Source of the DNA: Bacillus sp. BA3
GTDB lineage: Bacteria; Bacillota; Bacilli; Bacillales; DSM-1321
DNA length: 64,000 bases
Direction: 5' to 3'
Assembly: GCA_002835675.1 (NCBI GenBank)
Contig: PIZR01000002.1
Location: 1,341,878 to 1,405,877 of the forward strand
The position numbers were made by a program, and so were the translations under genes. Positions 34,830 to 43,679 of the stretch are shown here, piece by piece. Position 1 is the first letter of the stretch, and each line of letters opens with the position of its first letter. The notes under the pieces are model-generated. The model was not told the origin of the DNA, made no database searches, and was given only the letters and a program-made list of their open reading frames with translations.

Positions 34830-36269
34830 TCAATTAGCCATTGTGTCCATGTCCGCTTTGCCCTTTATATCTTGCTTCACTTCACTTTTGTTTCTGTGAT
34901 CATTATTCGGACTTAGGAGAGTGATCGTAGTAATGACGACAAAACTAGTAGCGAGCCCGTACAGGATTGGTTGAGTGGAGGAAGGTCCATTAATCACCAA
35001 TCCGACAATAATAACGATCATGCTGGCCAGAATCGAGTAAAATGCCGCTGTAGCCGTGACACTTTTCCAAAAGAAGCCAAGGATGATCGGAAAGAACACA
35101 GCACCGGATAAAATTGCGTAAGCTACATCCAATGCAACTAAAATATCTTGAATCCATATCGAAACGATTATGGTCAATACACCAATCGTTAAAGTTGTAA
35201 TTCGGGATGTTTTTAAAAATTGACGTTCATTCATTCCCGGACCGATATATTTTTTAATGATGTCATTAACAACTAAAGTTGACGAAGCGAGCAAAGTTCC
35301 TGAAGCTGTGGACATTAGGGCCGAAACCACACTCGCAATGACAACCCCCAATAGGCCAGCAGGTAAAGTTTCCATCGCTATACTGGTAAATGCATTTTGG
35401 GGATCGCCTAAATCAGGAAGGATAATAAAAGCGCACATTCCAATGATACTGATTGCAATCGCATAAAAAACACTATATATTCCCGCTCCAACCGTTCCGC
35501 CACGAGAAACAGCTTTGGTTCGTGCGGTAAAAAGACGCTGCCAAATATCTTGGCCAACAACTACCCCTAGAGTAAATAGTAGGAAATATTGAAAAATTGT
35601 TTCTCCGCCAATGTTGCCTAACTCGAAATGTGAGGCAGGGAGATTTTCTTTAAGCGAGCCCCACCCTCCTGCCTTAGAGATGCTCATCGGAAGCATGACA
35701 AAGAAAATGCCGATCGTCATGATGACGAATTGCACGACATCAGTCATGGTGACTGACCACATACCTCCTAATATTGTATAAAATAATACGATCCCACCCC
35801 CGACTATCATGGAAACCGTTAAATTCCAGCCAGCCAAAACATGTAAAATCGTCCCCATCCCAATCACTTGCGTTACAGTCAGCATGAATGTATAGATAAC
35901 AGAGACAAGTGCACTGATCAATCTTGTCTGAGAGTTGTAGCGCTTCTCAAGCATTTCACTGATCGTCAATACTTTTAAATTAAATATCTTATTTGTTAAA
36001 AATAACCCGATAGCGATTATGCCGAGGCCGATCATCACCACTAGCCAAATACCGGATATCCCAAACTGATAACCTAACTTTGCTGTTCCTAGAGTAGAAG
36101 CCCCCCCTAATATCACAGCAGCTAAACAGGATAAATACATAAAATGACCAAGATTACGTCCTGCCACAATGAAATCATCTGCTGTTTTTGCCCGTTTGGA
36201 TCCGATTACTCCCACAATGATTAAAACAGAAAAATATAGAATCATGATCGATATATCCAAAATATGCAT
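34830..36269 (-). CDS. Sodium:solute symporter (SSS family)
   Basis: A 479-residue transporter with about 13 hydrophobic helices. Family segments include DDFIVAGRNLGHFMYLSCLA near residue 31-50, GGMWSVTMTDVVQFVIM near 170 and SALMSTASGTLLASSTLVVN near 315. It should import the operon's substrate with Na+. The ATG is eight bases after AAGGAG. It differs clearly from the SSS protein at 15103-16623, which belongs to another operon. Confidence 0.9.
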   Translation of the reverse strand: MHILDISIMILYFSVLIIVGVIGSKRAKTADDFIVAGRNLGHFMYLSCLAAVILGGASTLGTAKLGYQFGISGIWLVVMIGLGIIAIGLFLTNKIFNLKVLTISEMLEKRYNSQTRLISALVSVIYTFMLTVTQVIGMGTILHVLAGWNLTVSMIVGGGIVLFYTILGGMWSVTMTDVVQFVIMTIGIFFVMLPMSISKAGGWGSLKENLPASHFELGNIGGETIFQYFLLFTLGVVVGQDIWQRLFTARTKAVSRGGTVGAGIYSVFYAIAISIIGMCAFIILPDLGDPQNAFTSIAMETLPAGLLGVVIASVVSALMSTASGTLLASSTLVVNDIIKKYIGPGMNERQFLKTSRITTLTIGVLTIIVSIWIQDILVALDVAYAILSGAVFFPIILGFFWKSVTATAAFYSILASMIVIIVGLVINGPSSTQPILYGLATSFVVITTITLLSPNNDHRNKSEVKQDIKGKADMDTMAN

Positions 36270-36368
36270 TTACACATCTCCTTTTGGGCTTATATTGTTC
36301 TTTCGCTTTGTAAAGAGGGAAGAAAGGACTTCAACGATTCCTTCCTTCTTTACAGTTAAATGAAGGAA

Positions 36369-37367
36369 CTAATTGTTAAGCTGGGTCTCCAAATCTCCGA
36401 CTCTCTCTTTTTTCTCCAGTTTCCCTTTTTTTGCGAGGGCGATGAGTGTGATGAATTCATAGACAATATTAGCGGCTGCGGCAGCCGTGATTTGTCCGTG
36501 ATCGTATGATGGTAAAACCTCAACAAGATCGAATCCAACAAAATCTATATTCGTCAAGCCTCTCACCAAAGCCAAAGCATCATCAATGCTGGCACCGGAC
36601 ACTTCAGGGGTCCCCGTTCCCGGAGCATAGACCGGATCTAAAAAATCAATGTCAAAAGATAAAAACACCGGACCATTCGCAACACGCTCATGAATGACCC
36701 CCAGCATCTTTTCAACCCCGAGACGTTTATAATCGTTTGTCGTATAAACGCCCAAACCTAAATCCCGGGCATCTTGAAGATCTTCCGGTCCGTACAGACC
36801 GCCCCTCATACCAATTTGAAGAGATCGCGATACATCGATGAGCCCCTCTTCTATTGCACGGCGAAAAACGGTTCCGTGATTATACTTTTGATCAAAATAA
36901 CTATCCCAGGTATCAGAGTGAGCATCGAATTGAAGCAGGGCAACAGGTCCATGTTTTTTTACGATCGCACGTAACTCCCCTAGTGTAATGGAATGATCGC
37001 CTCCCAATGAAATGGGAATGATCCCTTTTTCAATGACGGGGGTAAGCTCTGCTTCGATTTTTTTATATGTTTCAGAAATATACCCCGGAATGATCGGGAT
37101 ATCCCCATAATCTATTCCTGATATATAGTCAAAAATATTAATATCTTGTTCTGGATTATAAGGACGTAAAAGGATTGAAAAATCGCGAATGGCCTCTGGT
37201 CCGAATCTCGCACCCGTTCTAAATGATTGCCCGGAATCAAAAGGAATCCCCGTAATGACAAAATCCATATGTTCATCTACCCGTTCAACAAATGGGAGCC
37301 GCATAAACGTACGCACTCCACAAAAACGGGGTGATTTGAATGAGTCTTTCGGTTGATACTTCATCAT
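36369..37367 (-). CDS. Agmatinase-family ureohydrolase
   Basis: A 332-residue ureohydrolase with the full binuclear manganese site: SLGGDHSITL near residue 123, QFDAHSDTWDS near 147 (Asp and His ligands), and SFDIDFLDPVYAPGTGTPE near 230. It splits a guanidino group to urea and an amine. Its N-terminal extension PRFCGVRTFMRLP is characteristic of the agmatinase/guanidinobutyrase/guanidinopropionase group, whose members cannot be told apart by eye. First gene of the sigma-54 operon. No speA is nearby, so a guanidino acid may be a likelier substrate than agmatine. Confidence 0.9.
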   Translation of the reverse strand: MMKYQPKDSFKSPRFCGVRTFMRLPFVERVDEHMDFVITGIPFDSGQSFRTGARFGPEAIRDFSILLRPYNPEQDINIFDYISGIDYGDIPIIPGYISETYKKIEAELTPVIEKGIIPISLGGDHSITLGELRAIVKKHGPVALLQFDAHSDTWDSYFDQKYNHGTVFRRAIEEGLIDVSRSLQIGMRGGLYGPEDLQDARDLGLGVYTTNDYKRLGVEKMLGVIHERVANGPVFLSFDIDFLDPVYAPGTGTPEVSGASIDDALALVRGLTNIDFVGFDLVEVLPSYDHGQITAAAAANIVYEFITLIALAKKGKLEKKERVGDLETQLNN

Positions 37368-37493
37368 GTAACATCCTCCTAAATTCTAATTCTGCCATAA
37401 TTTTTTTCACACCACTGCAATTGCAGCTGCCCTACAAACTTTCATCTTTTCTAATAGAATGGCTATGGAAATTCTATTTCTATCTATTACATA

Positions 37494-37510
37494 AGCAAGA
37501 TTCAGGCCAA
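37494..37510 (-). promoter_or_regulatory. Sigma-54 (-24/-12) promoter
   Basis: On the minus strand TTGGCCTGAATCTTGCT has GG and GC exactly ten bases apart and matches the TGGCAC-N5-TTGCT consensus except at two positions of the -24 block. It is about 127 bases upstream of the ureohydrolase start. The leader also holds inverted repeats AATAGAAT/ATTCTATT (37453-37478) and a 12-base palindrome at 37415-37426. Confidence 0.8.
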
Positions 37511-37559
37511 CTATTTTGCTGTGGTATATGGGGCTTTTCGTCATTATGTTTCATTCAAC

Positions 37560-37577
37560 TGATTAAAAACTTAATCA
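37560..37577. promoter_or_regulatory. Candidate activator binding site (UAS)
   Basis: TGATTAA-AAAC-TTAATCA is a perfect dyad about 50 bases upstream of the -24 element, between the two divergent transcription units. This is where an enhancer-binding protein would be expected. AT-rich surroundings make chance palindromes possible. Confidence 0.5.
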
Positions 37578-37670
37578 TTTTCTTGTTTTTTGATTTATTT
37601 TTTGATTATTTAGACTTTTTGATTTATATTTTAATTAAACAGCATCCCAAAACCCAAAGGAGCGGAACTT

Positions 37671-39074
37671 ATGTACGATGATATGCTGGAGGAAGAACTA
37701 AATAAGATTATTGAAACATCGAATAATAACATTCTCATTACCGATCAAGATGGGATCATTTTATATTCCAACCCAAAGCTTTGGGAGATTTATGGTATGA
37801 AAAGTGACTCTTATATCGGAACCTCCGTCTATCAATTAGAAAGTGAAGGCCTTCTCACACCTTCCATCAATGCGATCGTTTTAAAAGAAAAGAAAGCGAA
37901 GCGCATAATGCAAGAAACGAAAACGGGTCATGTTGTCATGTCGACTGGCTATCCCATTTTTAATAAGGAAGGACTTCTCGTTAGGGTAATCAGCTATGGT
38001 CAGGATCAAACCGAGATTTTGCAATTGCAGGATCAATTTGAGCAATTACAACGAAAAATAAAAGGCTATCAAACGGAAGTCGAGGATTTAAGAGAAAAGG
38101 AACTGGATTACCATTATTTGATTGCCAGAAGTAATGAAACGAAGCATATTTTAAAAACGATCCATAATGTTTCAAAAACCGATGCCACGATTCTCTTATT
38201 AGGACCTTCCGGTGTAGGGAAAAGCACTTTTGCCCGTGCTGTTCATGACCAAAGCAACCGAAAGAAAGAGCCTTTTATCGAAGTGAATTGCAGCACGATA
38301 CCTGAAAGTTTGTTTGAATCAGAAATATTCGGCTATGAGCCGGGATCATTTACAGGGGCAAATAAACAAGGGAGGCAAGGCCTGATTGAGCAGGCTGACA
38401 GCGGGACGCTTTTCTTAGATGAAATCGGGGAACTCCCACTTGCCATGCAAGCTAAATTACTGAAAGTATTACAGGAAAAAAAGATAAAGCGCATCGGCGG
38501 AAAAAAAGAAAACCATATTAACTTCCGCCTGGTTGCAGCAACTAATCAAGATTTGAAGGAGATGGTAAGTCAAGGTAAGTTCAGATTGGACTTATTTTAT
38601 CGTTTGAATGTGATTCCCATCCAAATACCTGCATTACATGAACGTAAAGAAGATATCCCTCTCTTAATTCAGCATTACTTACAGAAAACCAATGATAAAT
38701 ACCAGAAATTCAAAAAAATCCATCCATCGACTTATGAAATTTTGACTCATTATCATTGGCCCGGAAATATACGGGAATTAGAAAACTTAATTGAACGGCT
38801 AATCCTGACCATCGAAGAGCCCATTATATTTCCCGAACACCTTCCCCAATCCATCACAGGGCAAATAGAACAGCCTGAAGATTCCACCTTCCTGGCAATC
38901 GAACAGGAATGTGAAGAGAATTTCGATTTAAAGAAGACACTGGAAAAGGTTGAAATGCAACTGATTGCAAAAGCATGGAAACAATGTAAAACCACATACG
39001 AAATGGCAGAACATTTAGGCATCAGCCAGCCAACAGTCATCTATAAATTAAAGAAGTACAAAGAGTATTTGTAA
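37671..39074 (+). CDS. Sigma-54-dependent activator (PAS-AAA+-Fis)
   Basis: A 467-residue RocR/BkdR-like activator. Residues ~1-120 are a PAS sensor, ~120-150 a coiled coil, ~155-380 the AAA+ domain with Walker A GPSGVGKST, the sigma-54 contact loop written GSFTGA instead of GAFTGA, Walker B GTLFLDEIGE and sensor segment FRLDLFYRLNVIPI, and ~430-467 a Fis-type helix-turn-helix (MAEHLGISQPTVIYKLKK). It is divergent from the ureohydrolase operon with a -24/-12 promoter between them, so it almost certainly activates that operon. ATG after AAAGGAG. Confidence 0.93.
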   Translation: MYDDMLEEELNKIIETSNNNILITDQDGIILYSNPKLWEIYGMKSDSYIGTSVYQLESEGLLTPSINAIVLKEKKAKRIMQETKTGHVVMSTGYPIFNKEGLLVRVISYGQDQTEILQLQDQFEQLQRKIKGYQTEVEDLREKELDYHYLIARSNETKHILKTIHNVSKTDATILLLGPSGVGKSTFARAVHDQSNRKKEPFIEVNCSTIPESLFESEIFGYEPGSFTGANKQGRQGLIEQADSGTLFLDEIGELPLAMQAKLLKVLQEKKIKRIGGKKENHINFRLVAATNQDLKEMVSQGKFRLDLFYRLNVIPIQIPALHERKEDIPLLIQHYLQKTNDKYQKFKKIHPSTYEILTHYHWPGNIRELENLIERLILTIEEPIIFPEHLPQSITGQIEQPEDSTFLAIEQECEENFDLKKTLEKVEMQLIAKAWKQCKTTYEMAEHLGISQPTVIYKLKKYKEYL

Positions 39075-39110
39075 ATGTATCTGACTAAAATCCCTGTAAA
39101 CCATGAATGT

Positions 39111-39134
39111 CCCTTAGCTAATTAAAGCTAAGGG
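39111..39134 (+). terminator. Hairpin after the activator gene
   Basis: CCCTTAGCT/AGCTAAGGG stem around a six-base loop, 37 bases after the stop; the downstream T-run is weak. Confidence 0.6.
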
Positions 39135-39331
39135 CGCATTTTGAAGCCTTATATGACAGCAATTCGAAGTGAAACTATGAAGATTATCGACCATAATACC
39201 AATAAATTAGCCCCTCAAAAAAAATCCACATTCAAGTTGAATGGGATTCAAAATATCACGTTTCCAAATTATTAAAGTTACATCTCACATTAATTCAAAC
39301 GGATGATCGTCAGTGAAGCCCTCACCAACTG

Positions 39332-39470
39332 TTAGCGACCAGTCACAACGGTAAACACAGTGTTGGTTCCATTCACTGTGAATGACCTGAATTTTGGTTA
39401 CTTGGAAGCGTAAACCGATTGCCCCCACTTCACCTGTTGTACCGGTTGATCCAGTAGCTCATTATTCCCT
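39332..39470 (-). pseudogene. Broken collagen-like (BclA-type) gene remnant
   Basis: On the minus strand one frame reads ATGSTGTTGEVGAIG, the Gly-X-Y collagen repeat of Bacillus exosporium proteins, and another reads TVNGTNTVFTVVTGR before a stop, the kind of C-terminal end seen after such repeats. At least one frameshift separates them and no start codon or ribosome site is present. Nothing else is seen in 39135-39600. Confidence 0.6.
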
Positions 39471-39604
39471 TTGCTACAGTTGCACCTGTTACTTCCTGCT
39501 CCCTTTTCTTCACATTTCCATGATTGTCTCCATTTTAATGAAAATAAAAGATATTTTACTATATCAACAGAATTGGAATTACATATATCCTATTTTGAGT
39601 TGAA

Positions 39605-39633
39605 TAAAAAAGAGGCACCCATAATGGGAGCCT
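39605..39633 (-). terminator. Terminator of hmoA
   Basis: AGGCTCCCA/TGGGTGCCT hairpin with one mismatch and a six-U tail on the minus strand, about 150 bases after the hmoA stop. Confidence 0.65.
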
Positions 39634-39785
39634 GAATTTTCAGTGAAGGTAAGCCATTATATGTAAACGGTAACCATTCCGCATCCTTATGCTAACACGA
39701 TGATTGAGAAATGGGATATTCCACCCAGTAACTTAGGAATATCTTTTCTATTGTACCGAAATTAAAACAGCTAGCTTATAGTCGG

Positions 39786-40106
39786 TTATTTCACTGCCTT
39801 TTTTATAGCTTTCACTTCATATAATGATCCTTCCGAACTGACGATATATTCAGGCTTTGGTTTCCCAAGGTTCGCTTTATGGCCTGCGATATGGGCTTCA
39901 CTCTTTTCCCACTGCTTCCAATGCGCCTCCGACTCCCAATTGATCATAATGATGACCTCTTCATCCCCGCGACGCACTTTTTTCACCATCACACTTAAAT
40001 CGATGAACCCTTCCTGCTTTTCTATGATCCCTTCCCCACTGAACCGTTTTACTACTTGTTCGGCATTACCTTCTTTTACCACCATTTTTCTCATCTGGAC
40101 GAACAA
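39786..40106 (-). CDS. hmoA: Heme-degrading monooxygenase HmoA (IsdG-like)
   Basis: A 106-residue antibiotic-biosynthesis-monooxygenase-fold protein of the HmoA/IsdG group, which opens heme to release iron. The pattern RFSGEGIIEKQEGFIDLSVM, then VRRGDEEVIIMINWESEAHW and HIAGHKANLGKPKPEYIV, is that of Bacillus HmoA. I place the start at a TTG (MFVQMRKMVVKEG) nine bases after TTGGAG. A Fur box lies about 45 bases upstream, consistent with induction under iron limitation. Confidence 0.88.
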   Translation of the reverse strand: MFVQMRKMVVKEGNAEQVVKRFSGEGIIEKQEGFIDLSVMVKKVRRGDEEVIIMINWESEAHWKQWEKSEAHIAGHKANLGKPKPEYIVSSEGSLYEVKAIKKAVK

Positions 40107-40151
40107 TCTGAACAACTCCAATCGATATACTTATAATGAATCATTTTATTC

Positions 40152-40170
40152 GATAACGATTCTCATTGTC
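40152..40170 (-). promoter_or_regulatory. Fur box of hmoA
   Basis: On the minus strand GACAATGAGAATCGTTATC matches the 19-base Fur consensus at 16 positions, just upstream of hmoA. Confidence 0.8.
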
Positions 40171-40235
40171 AATTATTGAGACTTCGACTTAAGTGCACTA
40201 CTTAAAACTCCAAATCCAAAAACAAAATAAAAAAT

Positions 40236-40268
40236 GGATCAGGAAGTTATGGCATATCTTCCTGATCC
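40236..40268 (-). terminator. Terminator of the 42-residue ORF
   Basis: Exact 11-base arms GGATCAGGAAG/CTTCCTGATCC, U-rich on both sides (UUUUUUAUUUUG on the minus strand), 16 bases after the small ORF's stop. Confidence 0.85.
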
Positions 40269-40283
40269 ACTTTTTATTGTCAT

Positions 40284-40412
40284 TCACCTTTTATCTTTAA
40301 GACTTTTGGGAACATAGTCATTCAGTTTATTAAATAAAGAAGTAATGTAGGAGCTGAGTTCGAAACGATCCTCCTGAACAAATTCAACTAACGACACTCC
40401 ATTCTTTTTCAT
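40284..40412 (-). CDS. Small protein, 42 residues
   Basis: Starts MKKNGVSLVEFVQEDRFELS and ends in a basic tail, KSLKDKR. A GGGGG site lies seven bases before the ATG and a strong terminator follows, so expression is likely. The N-terminal half vaguely recalls the small Fur-regulated FbpB-type proteins (SF-ELV-ENK pattern) but no Fur box is seen upstream. Function not recognised. Confidence 0.6.
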   Translation of the reverse strand: MKKNGVSLVEFVQEDRFELSSYITSLFNKLNDYVPKSLKDKR

Positions 40413-40698
40413 AACTTTTCCCCCTTTAGTTTTTATCCCGGTGCATAAACCTTTTCAGGGCACTAATACCAGTGAATTCTGCCATTTGCCGAAATCCATA
40501 ACTTCTCTCCATTGTTTTCTTTATTTGATTATACAAGAAAGCGCTTACAATGTAAAATATTATAATACTAAAGATTGCTATTTAATTAGAATGTTCCAGT
40601 TATATAAAGCTACATATTTATATTTTTAAACTATGCTGGCTTTTTAGGTGCACTTTCTTAATCAATTACTACTTGTCTTGTTCACAGTGTTTAAAATT

Positions 40699-40878
40699 TC
40701 ATGAAATGCCCTTCAATATTTCAGTTAATCGCAGGAACTCTTCCTTATCACGATTTCTTAATGAGTGATCGATTTCTTTTTCGATTTGTGCTTTCCGGTA
40801 ATCACTAAGGGCCTTTTTCAAAACCATTTCAGCCATCTCTTCAGGTTCAAGCGATGTTTCTGGCAATTGCTTCTCCAT
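40699..40878 (-). CDS. IDEAL-domain small protein
   Basis: A 59-residue protein whose C-terminal half, EIDHSLRNRDKEEFLRLTEI, fits the IDEAL domain found in Bacillus regulators such as ComK-adaptor-like and YpiB-type proteins. The rest is a charged helix. A TTAAGGAG site lies ten bases upstream of the ATG. It is monocistronic. 40413-40698 and 40900-41300 show no other gene. Confidence 0.7.
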   Translation of the reverse strand: MEKQLPETSLEPEEMAEMVLKKALSDYRKAQIEKEIDHSLRNRDKEEFLRLTEILKGIS

Positions 40879-41308
40879 ACGAAACCAACTCCTTAACCTT
40901 TTTTCTATTATACTAAATAACTTGGAGATTATTATTATTTATTAACTTATCCTTTCCTCTTTTTTATTTCCTTATCCACATGATTTCCACTTTGCCACTC
41001 TTCCATACATAAAAAATACTAAATGATTTGAATTTAAAACTTTTCATTTTATCCGGGAATATCGAATCGTTTATTTCCATTACTTTAGAATTAATTATAT
41101 TCCATTACAGGTGATTGGAGCTAAGTTATTCGCTTCATTTTTTCAGAAAAGTCAGAAATATGTTGACCGGTATGGATAAGCCCTCTAAAATAATCTAAAT
41201 AATCCAGTTTTTTACTTATATTCATTAACCATCATTTTTGTTCTTTTCGACCTTATTATTGTTGAAAACAATTTTGATGAAAAACTTAGCATTAAAGGAG
41301 CATTTATC

Positions 41309-42607
41309 ATGAAAAAAAGTCGAGTTCTTTTCGCAAGTTTAGCCGGTTCCGTTATTGAGTGGTATGATTTCTATTTATACGGGACAGCTACTGGCCTGGT
41401 TTTTACAACTCTATTCTTCCCCAATCATGACCCTGCCATTTCACTTCTTCTCGCCTTTGTCACTTTCGGGGCTGGTTACGCAGCCCGACCAATCGGGAGT
41501 ATCCTATTCGGTCATATGGGTGATCGCATCGGACGGAAGGCAGCACTCATGTTCACCCTTATTGGTATGGGAGGGAGTTCAATGCTTATCGGTGTTCTGC
41601 CCACTTATGCCCAGGTTGGCTTGGCAGCCCCCGCCATCTTGGTGGTGCTGAGATTGATTCAAGGGATTTCCTTGGGAGGTGAATGGGGCGGAGCCATCCT
41701 ATTGGCAACGGAATCTGCTCCAAAGGGTGTCCGTGGGTTATATGGATCAATTCCGCAACTAGGGGTCCCCATCGGTTTGGTTGCCGGTTCGTTCAGCCTG
41801 ACCCTTATCAGTTCCTTGACAACCGATGCCCAATTTTTATCTTGGGGTTGGCGGATTCCATTCCTTTTAAGCGGTGTACTGATTGCATTGGCAATCTGGG
41901 TAAGGAGTGGCATTGAAGAAACGCCGGAATTCCAACAGCAGAAAGATAGCGGCAATCTTGCGAAAGTTCCCATTATTGAAACGTTGAAACACGATTGGAG
42001 AAGTGTGCTGCAAGTGATCGGACTAAAAATTGGGGATGGGTTCTTCAATGTATTCATCATGTCCTATGTTCTCGTCTTTACTACACTGTATTTTGGTTAT
42101 TCCCAAGAGTCAGCCTTGACCGGTTTAACGATTGGCTGCGCTACAATGCTAGTAACCATTCCTGTCATTGGTTACATTTCTGATTTTATCGACCGAAAAA
42201 TCATCTATTTTGGGGGCCTGATTCTCCTTTTCATCCTGGCCATCCCATATTTCACAATGATCGGGCAAGGAGCCGGCTGGTTCTACTTTATGCAGGCAGT
42301 TGTACTCGGCGTCATCTGGGGAGCCATTTTTTCTACACAAGGGACGTTATTCTCGGAGCTCTTTCCAGCCAAGGTGCGTTATACAGGACTATCTGTCGGT
42401 TATCAGGTCGCGGCAGCCATTGCAGGTTTCGGCCCGCTGATCTGGACCACGATGGCGGATTCATATGGCCCATCCCCTCTGGTATTTGGCGGATTCATGA
42501 TGGCAGGTCTCGCAATTTCCCTGGCGCTTTGTATATTATCACCGCATTTCAGCAGAAGGATCAAAAGTGATCAAACACTCAATCCACAAGAGCTGGATTT
42601 GAACTGA
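41309..42607 (+). CDS. MFS metabolite:proton symporter (MHS family)
   Basis: A 432-residue 12-helix transporter of the MHS group (ProP, KgtP, ShiA relatives). The N-terminus SVIEWYDFYLYGTATGLVF and the motif FGHMGDRIGRKAALMFTLI between helices 2 and 3, with RLIQGISLGGEWGGA after helix 4, are diagnostic. Members import organic acids, osmolytes or aromatic acids; the substrate cannot be read. ATG follows AAAGGAG. Monocistronic. Confidence 0.92.
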   Translation: MKKSRVLFASLAGSVIEWYDFYLYGTATGLVFTTLFFPNHDPAISLLLAFVTFGAGYAARPIGSILFGHMGDRIGRKAALMFTLIGMGGSSMLIGVLPTYAQVGLAAPAILVVLRLIQGISLGGEWGGAILLATESAPKGVRGLYGSIPQLGVPIGLVAGSFSLTLISSLTTDAQFLSWGWRIPFLLSGVLIALAIWVRSGIEETPEFQQQKDSGNLAKVPIIETLKHDWRSVLQVIGLKIGDGFFNVFIMSYVLVFTTLYFGYSQESALTGLTIGCATMLVTIPVIGYISDFIDRKIIYFGGLILLFILAIPYFTMIGQGAGWFYFMQAVVLGVIWGAIFSTQGTLFSELFPAKVRYTGLSVGYQVAAAIAGFGPLIWTTMADSYGPSPLVFGGFMMAGLAISLALCILSPHFSRRIKSDQTLNPQELDLN

Positions 42608-42633
42608 TTCTAAAATCCCAGGCATAAGTAATA

Positions 42634-42680
42634 ACAGAGGCTGAACGTCCTTTCACTTGGACAACCGGCCTCTGTTTTTT
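42634..42680. terminator. Terminator between the MHS transporter and HAD genes
   Basis: ACAGAGGC/GCCTCTGT stem with a U6 tail on the plus strand; it ends the transporter transcript and, with the A/T symmetry, may also serve the convergent HAD gene. Confidence 0.8.
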
Positions 42681-42697
42681 AGAAAGCACATACCTGT

Positions 42698-43393
42698 CTA
42701 AACTTCCTTAATTCCCACAATCTCCAAAAGATCGGTCAACGTCCGGATTTCATAGGTGGGGCTGATCCCCAGATTATTTTCCTTTTGATGGGGATTGTAC
42801 CAGCATGTATCCATTCCATAATTCAAGCCGCCCTGTATATCTGATGTCAAGGAGTCGCCCACTATCAACGCTTTCGATTTATCTGTAATCTTTAACTTCG
42901 TAAATGCATAATCAAAAATCCCTCTATCAGGCTTCTGAAACCCAGCCTCTTGGGAAACTATTAAAGTTTCAAAGGTATTGCAAAGGGGTGACCCCCCTAT
43001 TCTTGCTGTCTGCACTGTCGTAAAGCCATTAGTTATAATGGCCAGCCTGCATCCTCCAAGCTTCTCGCAAACCTCCAAAGCCCCGGGCAGAAGATGTATT
43101 TCCTTTCCCAAATGTCTTAGGTACACACGGCCGAACGCATCCGCATCGATATCAAGCCCATGCTTCAGGAACAACCGCTTGAACCTTTCCACTCCCAGAT
43201 TTGCTAAATCAATAATCCCCTGTTCCAAATCCCTCCATAATCCCTTACTGATTTCTTGGTAGCATCCCGCATAATCCTCCGCCCCTGTAGGCAAACCGAA
43301 CTCTAAAAAAGCTTCATGCAGTGCATTTTTTTCCGATATTCCAAAGTCTAGCAATGTATCATCAACATCAAATAAGATAATCTCGTATTTCAT
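42698..43393 (-). CDS. HAD phosphatase, YjjG-type nucleotidase
   Basis: A 231-residue HAD hydrolase of the noncanonical pyrimidine nucleotidase group (YjjG; YfnB in B. subtilis). Motif I is LFDVDDTLLDFG, motif II IITNGFTTVQ, motif III includes QKPDRGIFDYAF, and motif IV GDSLTSDIQGG. It dephosphorylates unusual nucleotides such as 5-halo-dUMP. Start set at the ATG five bases after GGAGG. Monocistronic. Confidence 0.9.
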   Translation of the reverse strand: MKYEIILFDVDDTLLDFGISEKNALHEAFLEFGLPTGAEDYAGCYQEISKGLWRDLEQGIIDLANLGVERFKRLFLKHGLDIDADAFGRVYLRHLGKEIHLLPGALEVCEKLGGCRLAIITNGFTTVQTARIGGSPLCNTFETLIVSQEAGFQKPDRGIFDYAFTKLKITDKSKALIVGDSLTSDIQGGLNYGMDTCWYNPHQKENNLGISPTYEIRTLTDLLEIVGIKEV

Positions 43394-43494
43394 CGCTGCC
43401 TCCATTATCATTTTAGTCCAACTTAACACATTTCCTTTAATTACGTATAACTTATTAGATACATGCTAAATAAATACTGCAAGCTTGGAAAACT

Positions 43495-43528
43495 ACAAAA
43501 AGGACAGCTTCAAAGGCTATCCTTTTTT
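43495..43528. terminator. Hairpin upstream of the HAD gene
   Basis: AAAAGGACAGC/GGCTATCCTTTT imperfect stem with T-runs on both strands, between the anti-sigma operon and the HAD gene. Confidence 0.5.
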
Positions 43529-43642
43529 GTATGGTTCTTTATGGAGGATGACTCCTAATGGCAAACTGTTATCATATTTACTCTGTCATGACCATGGCGT
43601 TTATTCTATGACGCACAGCTATCATTTTAAATACCAACAGAA

Positions 43643-43678
43643 AATAAGAGACTTCCCTTTGCGGGCAAGTCTCTTATT
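43643..43678 (-). terminator. Terminator of the ECF sigma operon
   Basis: AATAAGAGACTT/AAGTCTCTTATT exact 12-base arms starting one base after the anti-sigma stop codon. Confidence 0.8.
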
Positions 43679-43679
43679 T

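Noticed and set aside
37408..37436. A second -24/-12-like sequence (GGGCAGCTGCAATTGC)
   Set aside because: GG and GC are eleven bases apart instead of ten; the element at 37494-37510 has correct spacing.
41659..42060. Minus-strand ORF of 133 codons inside the MHS transporter
   Set aside because: It is antisense to a complete, well-supported transporter frame and lacks any start signal.
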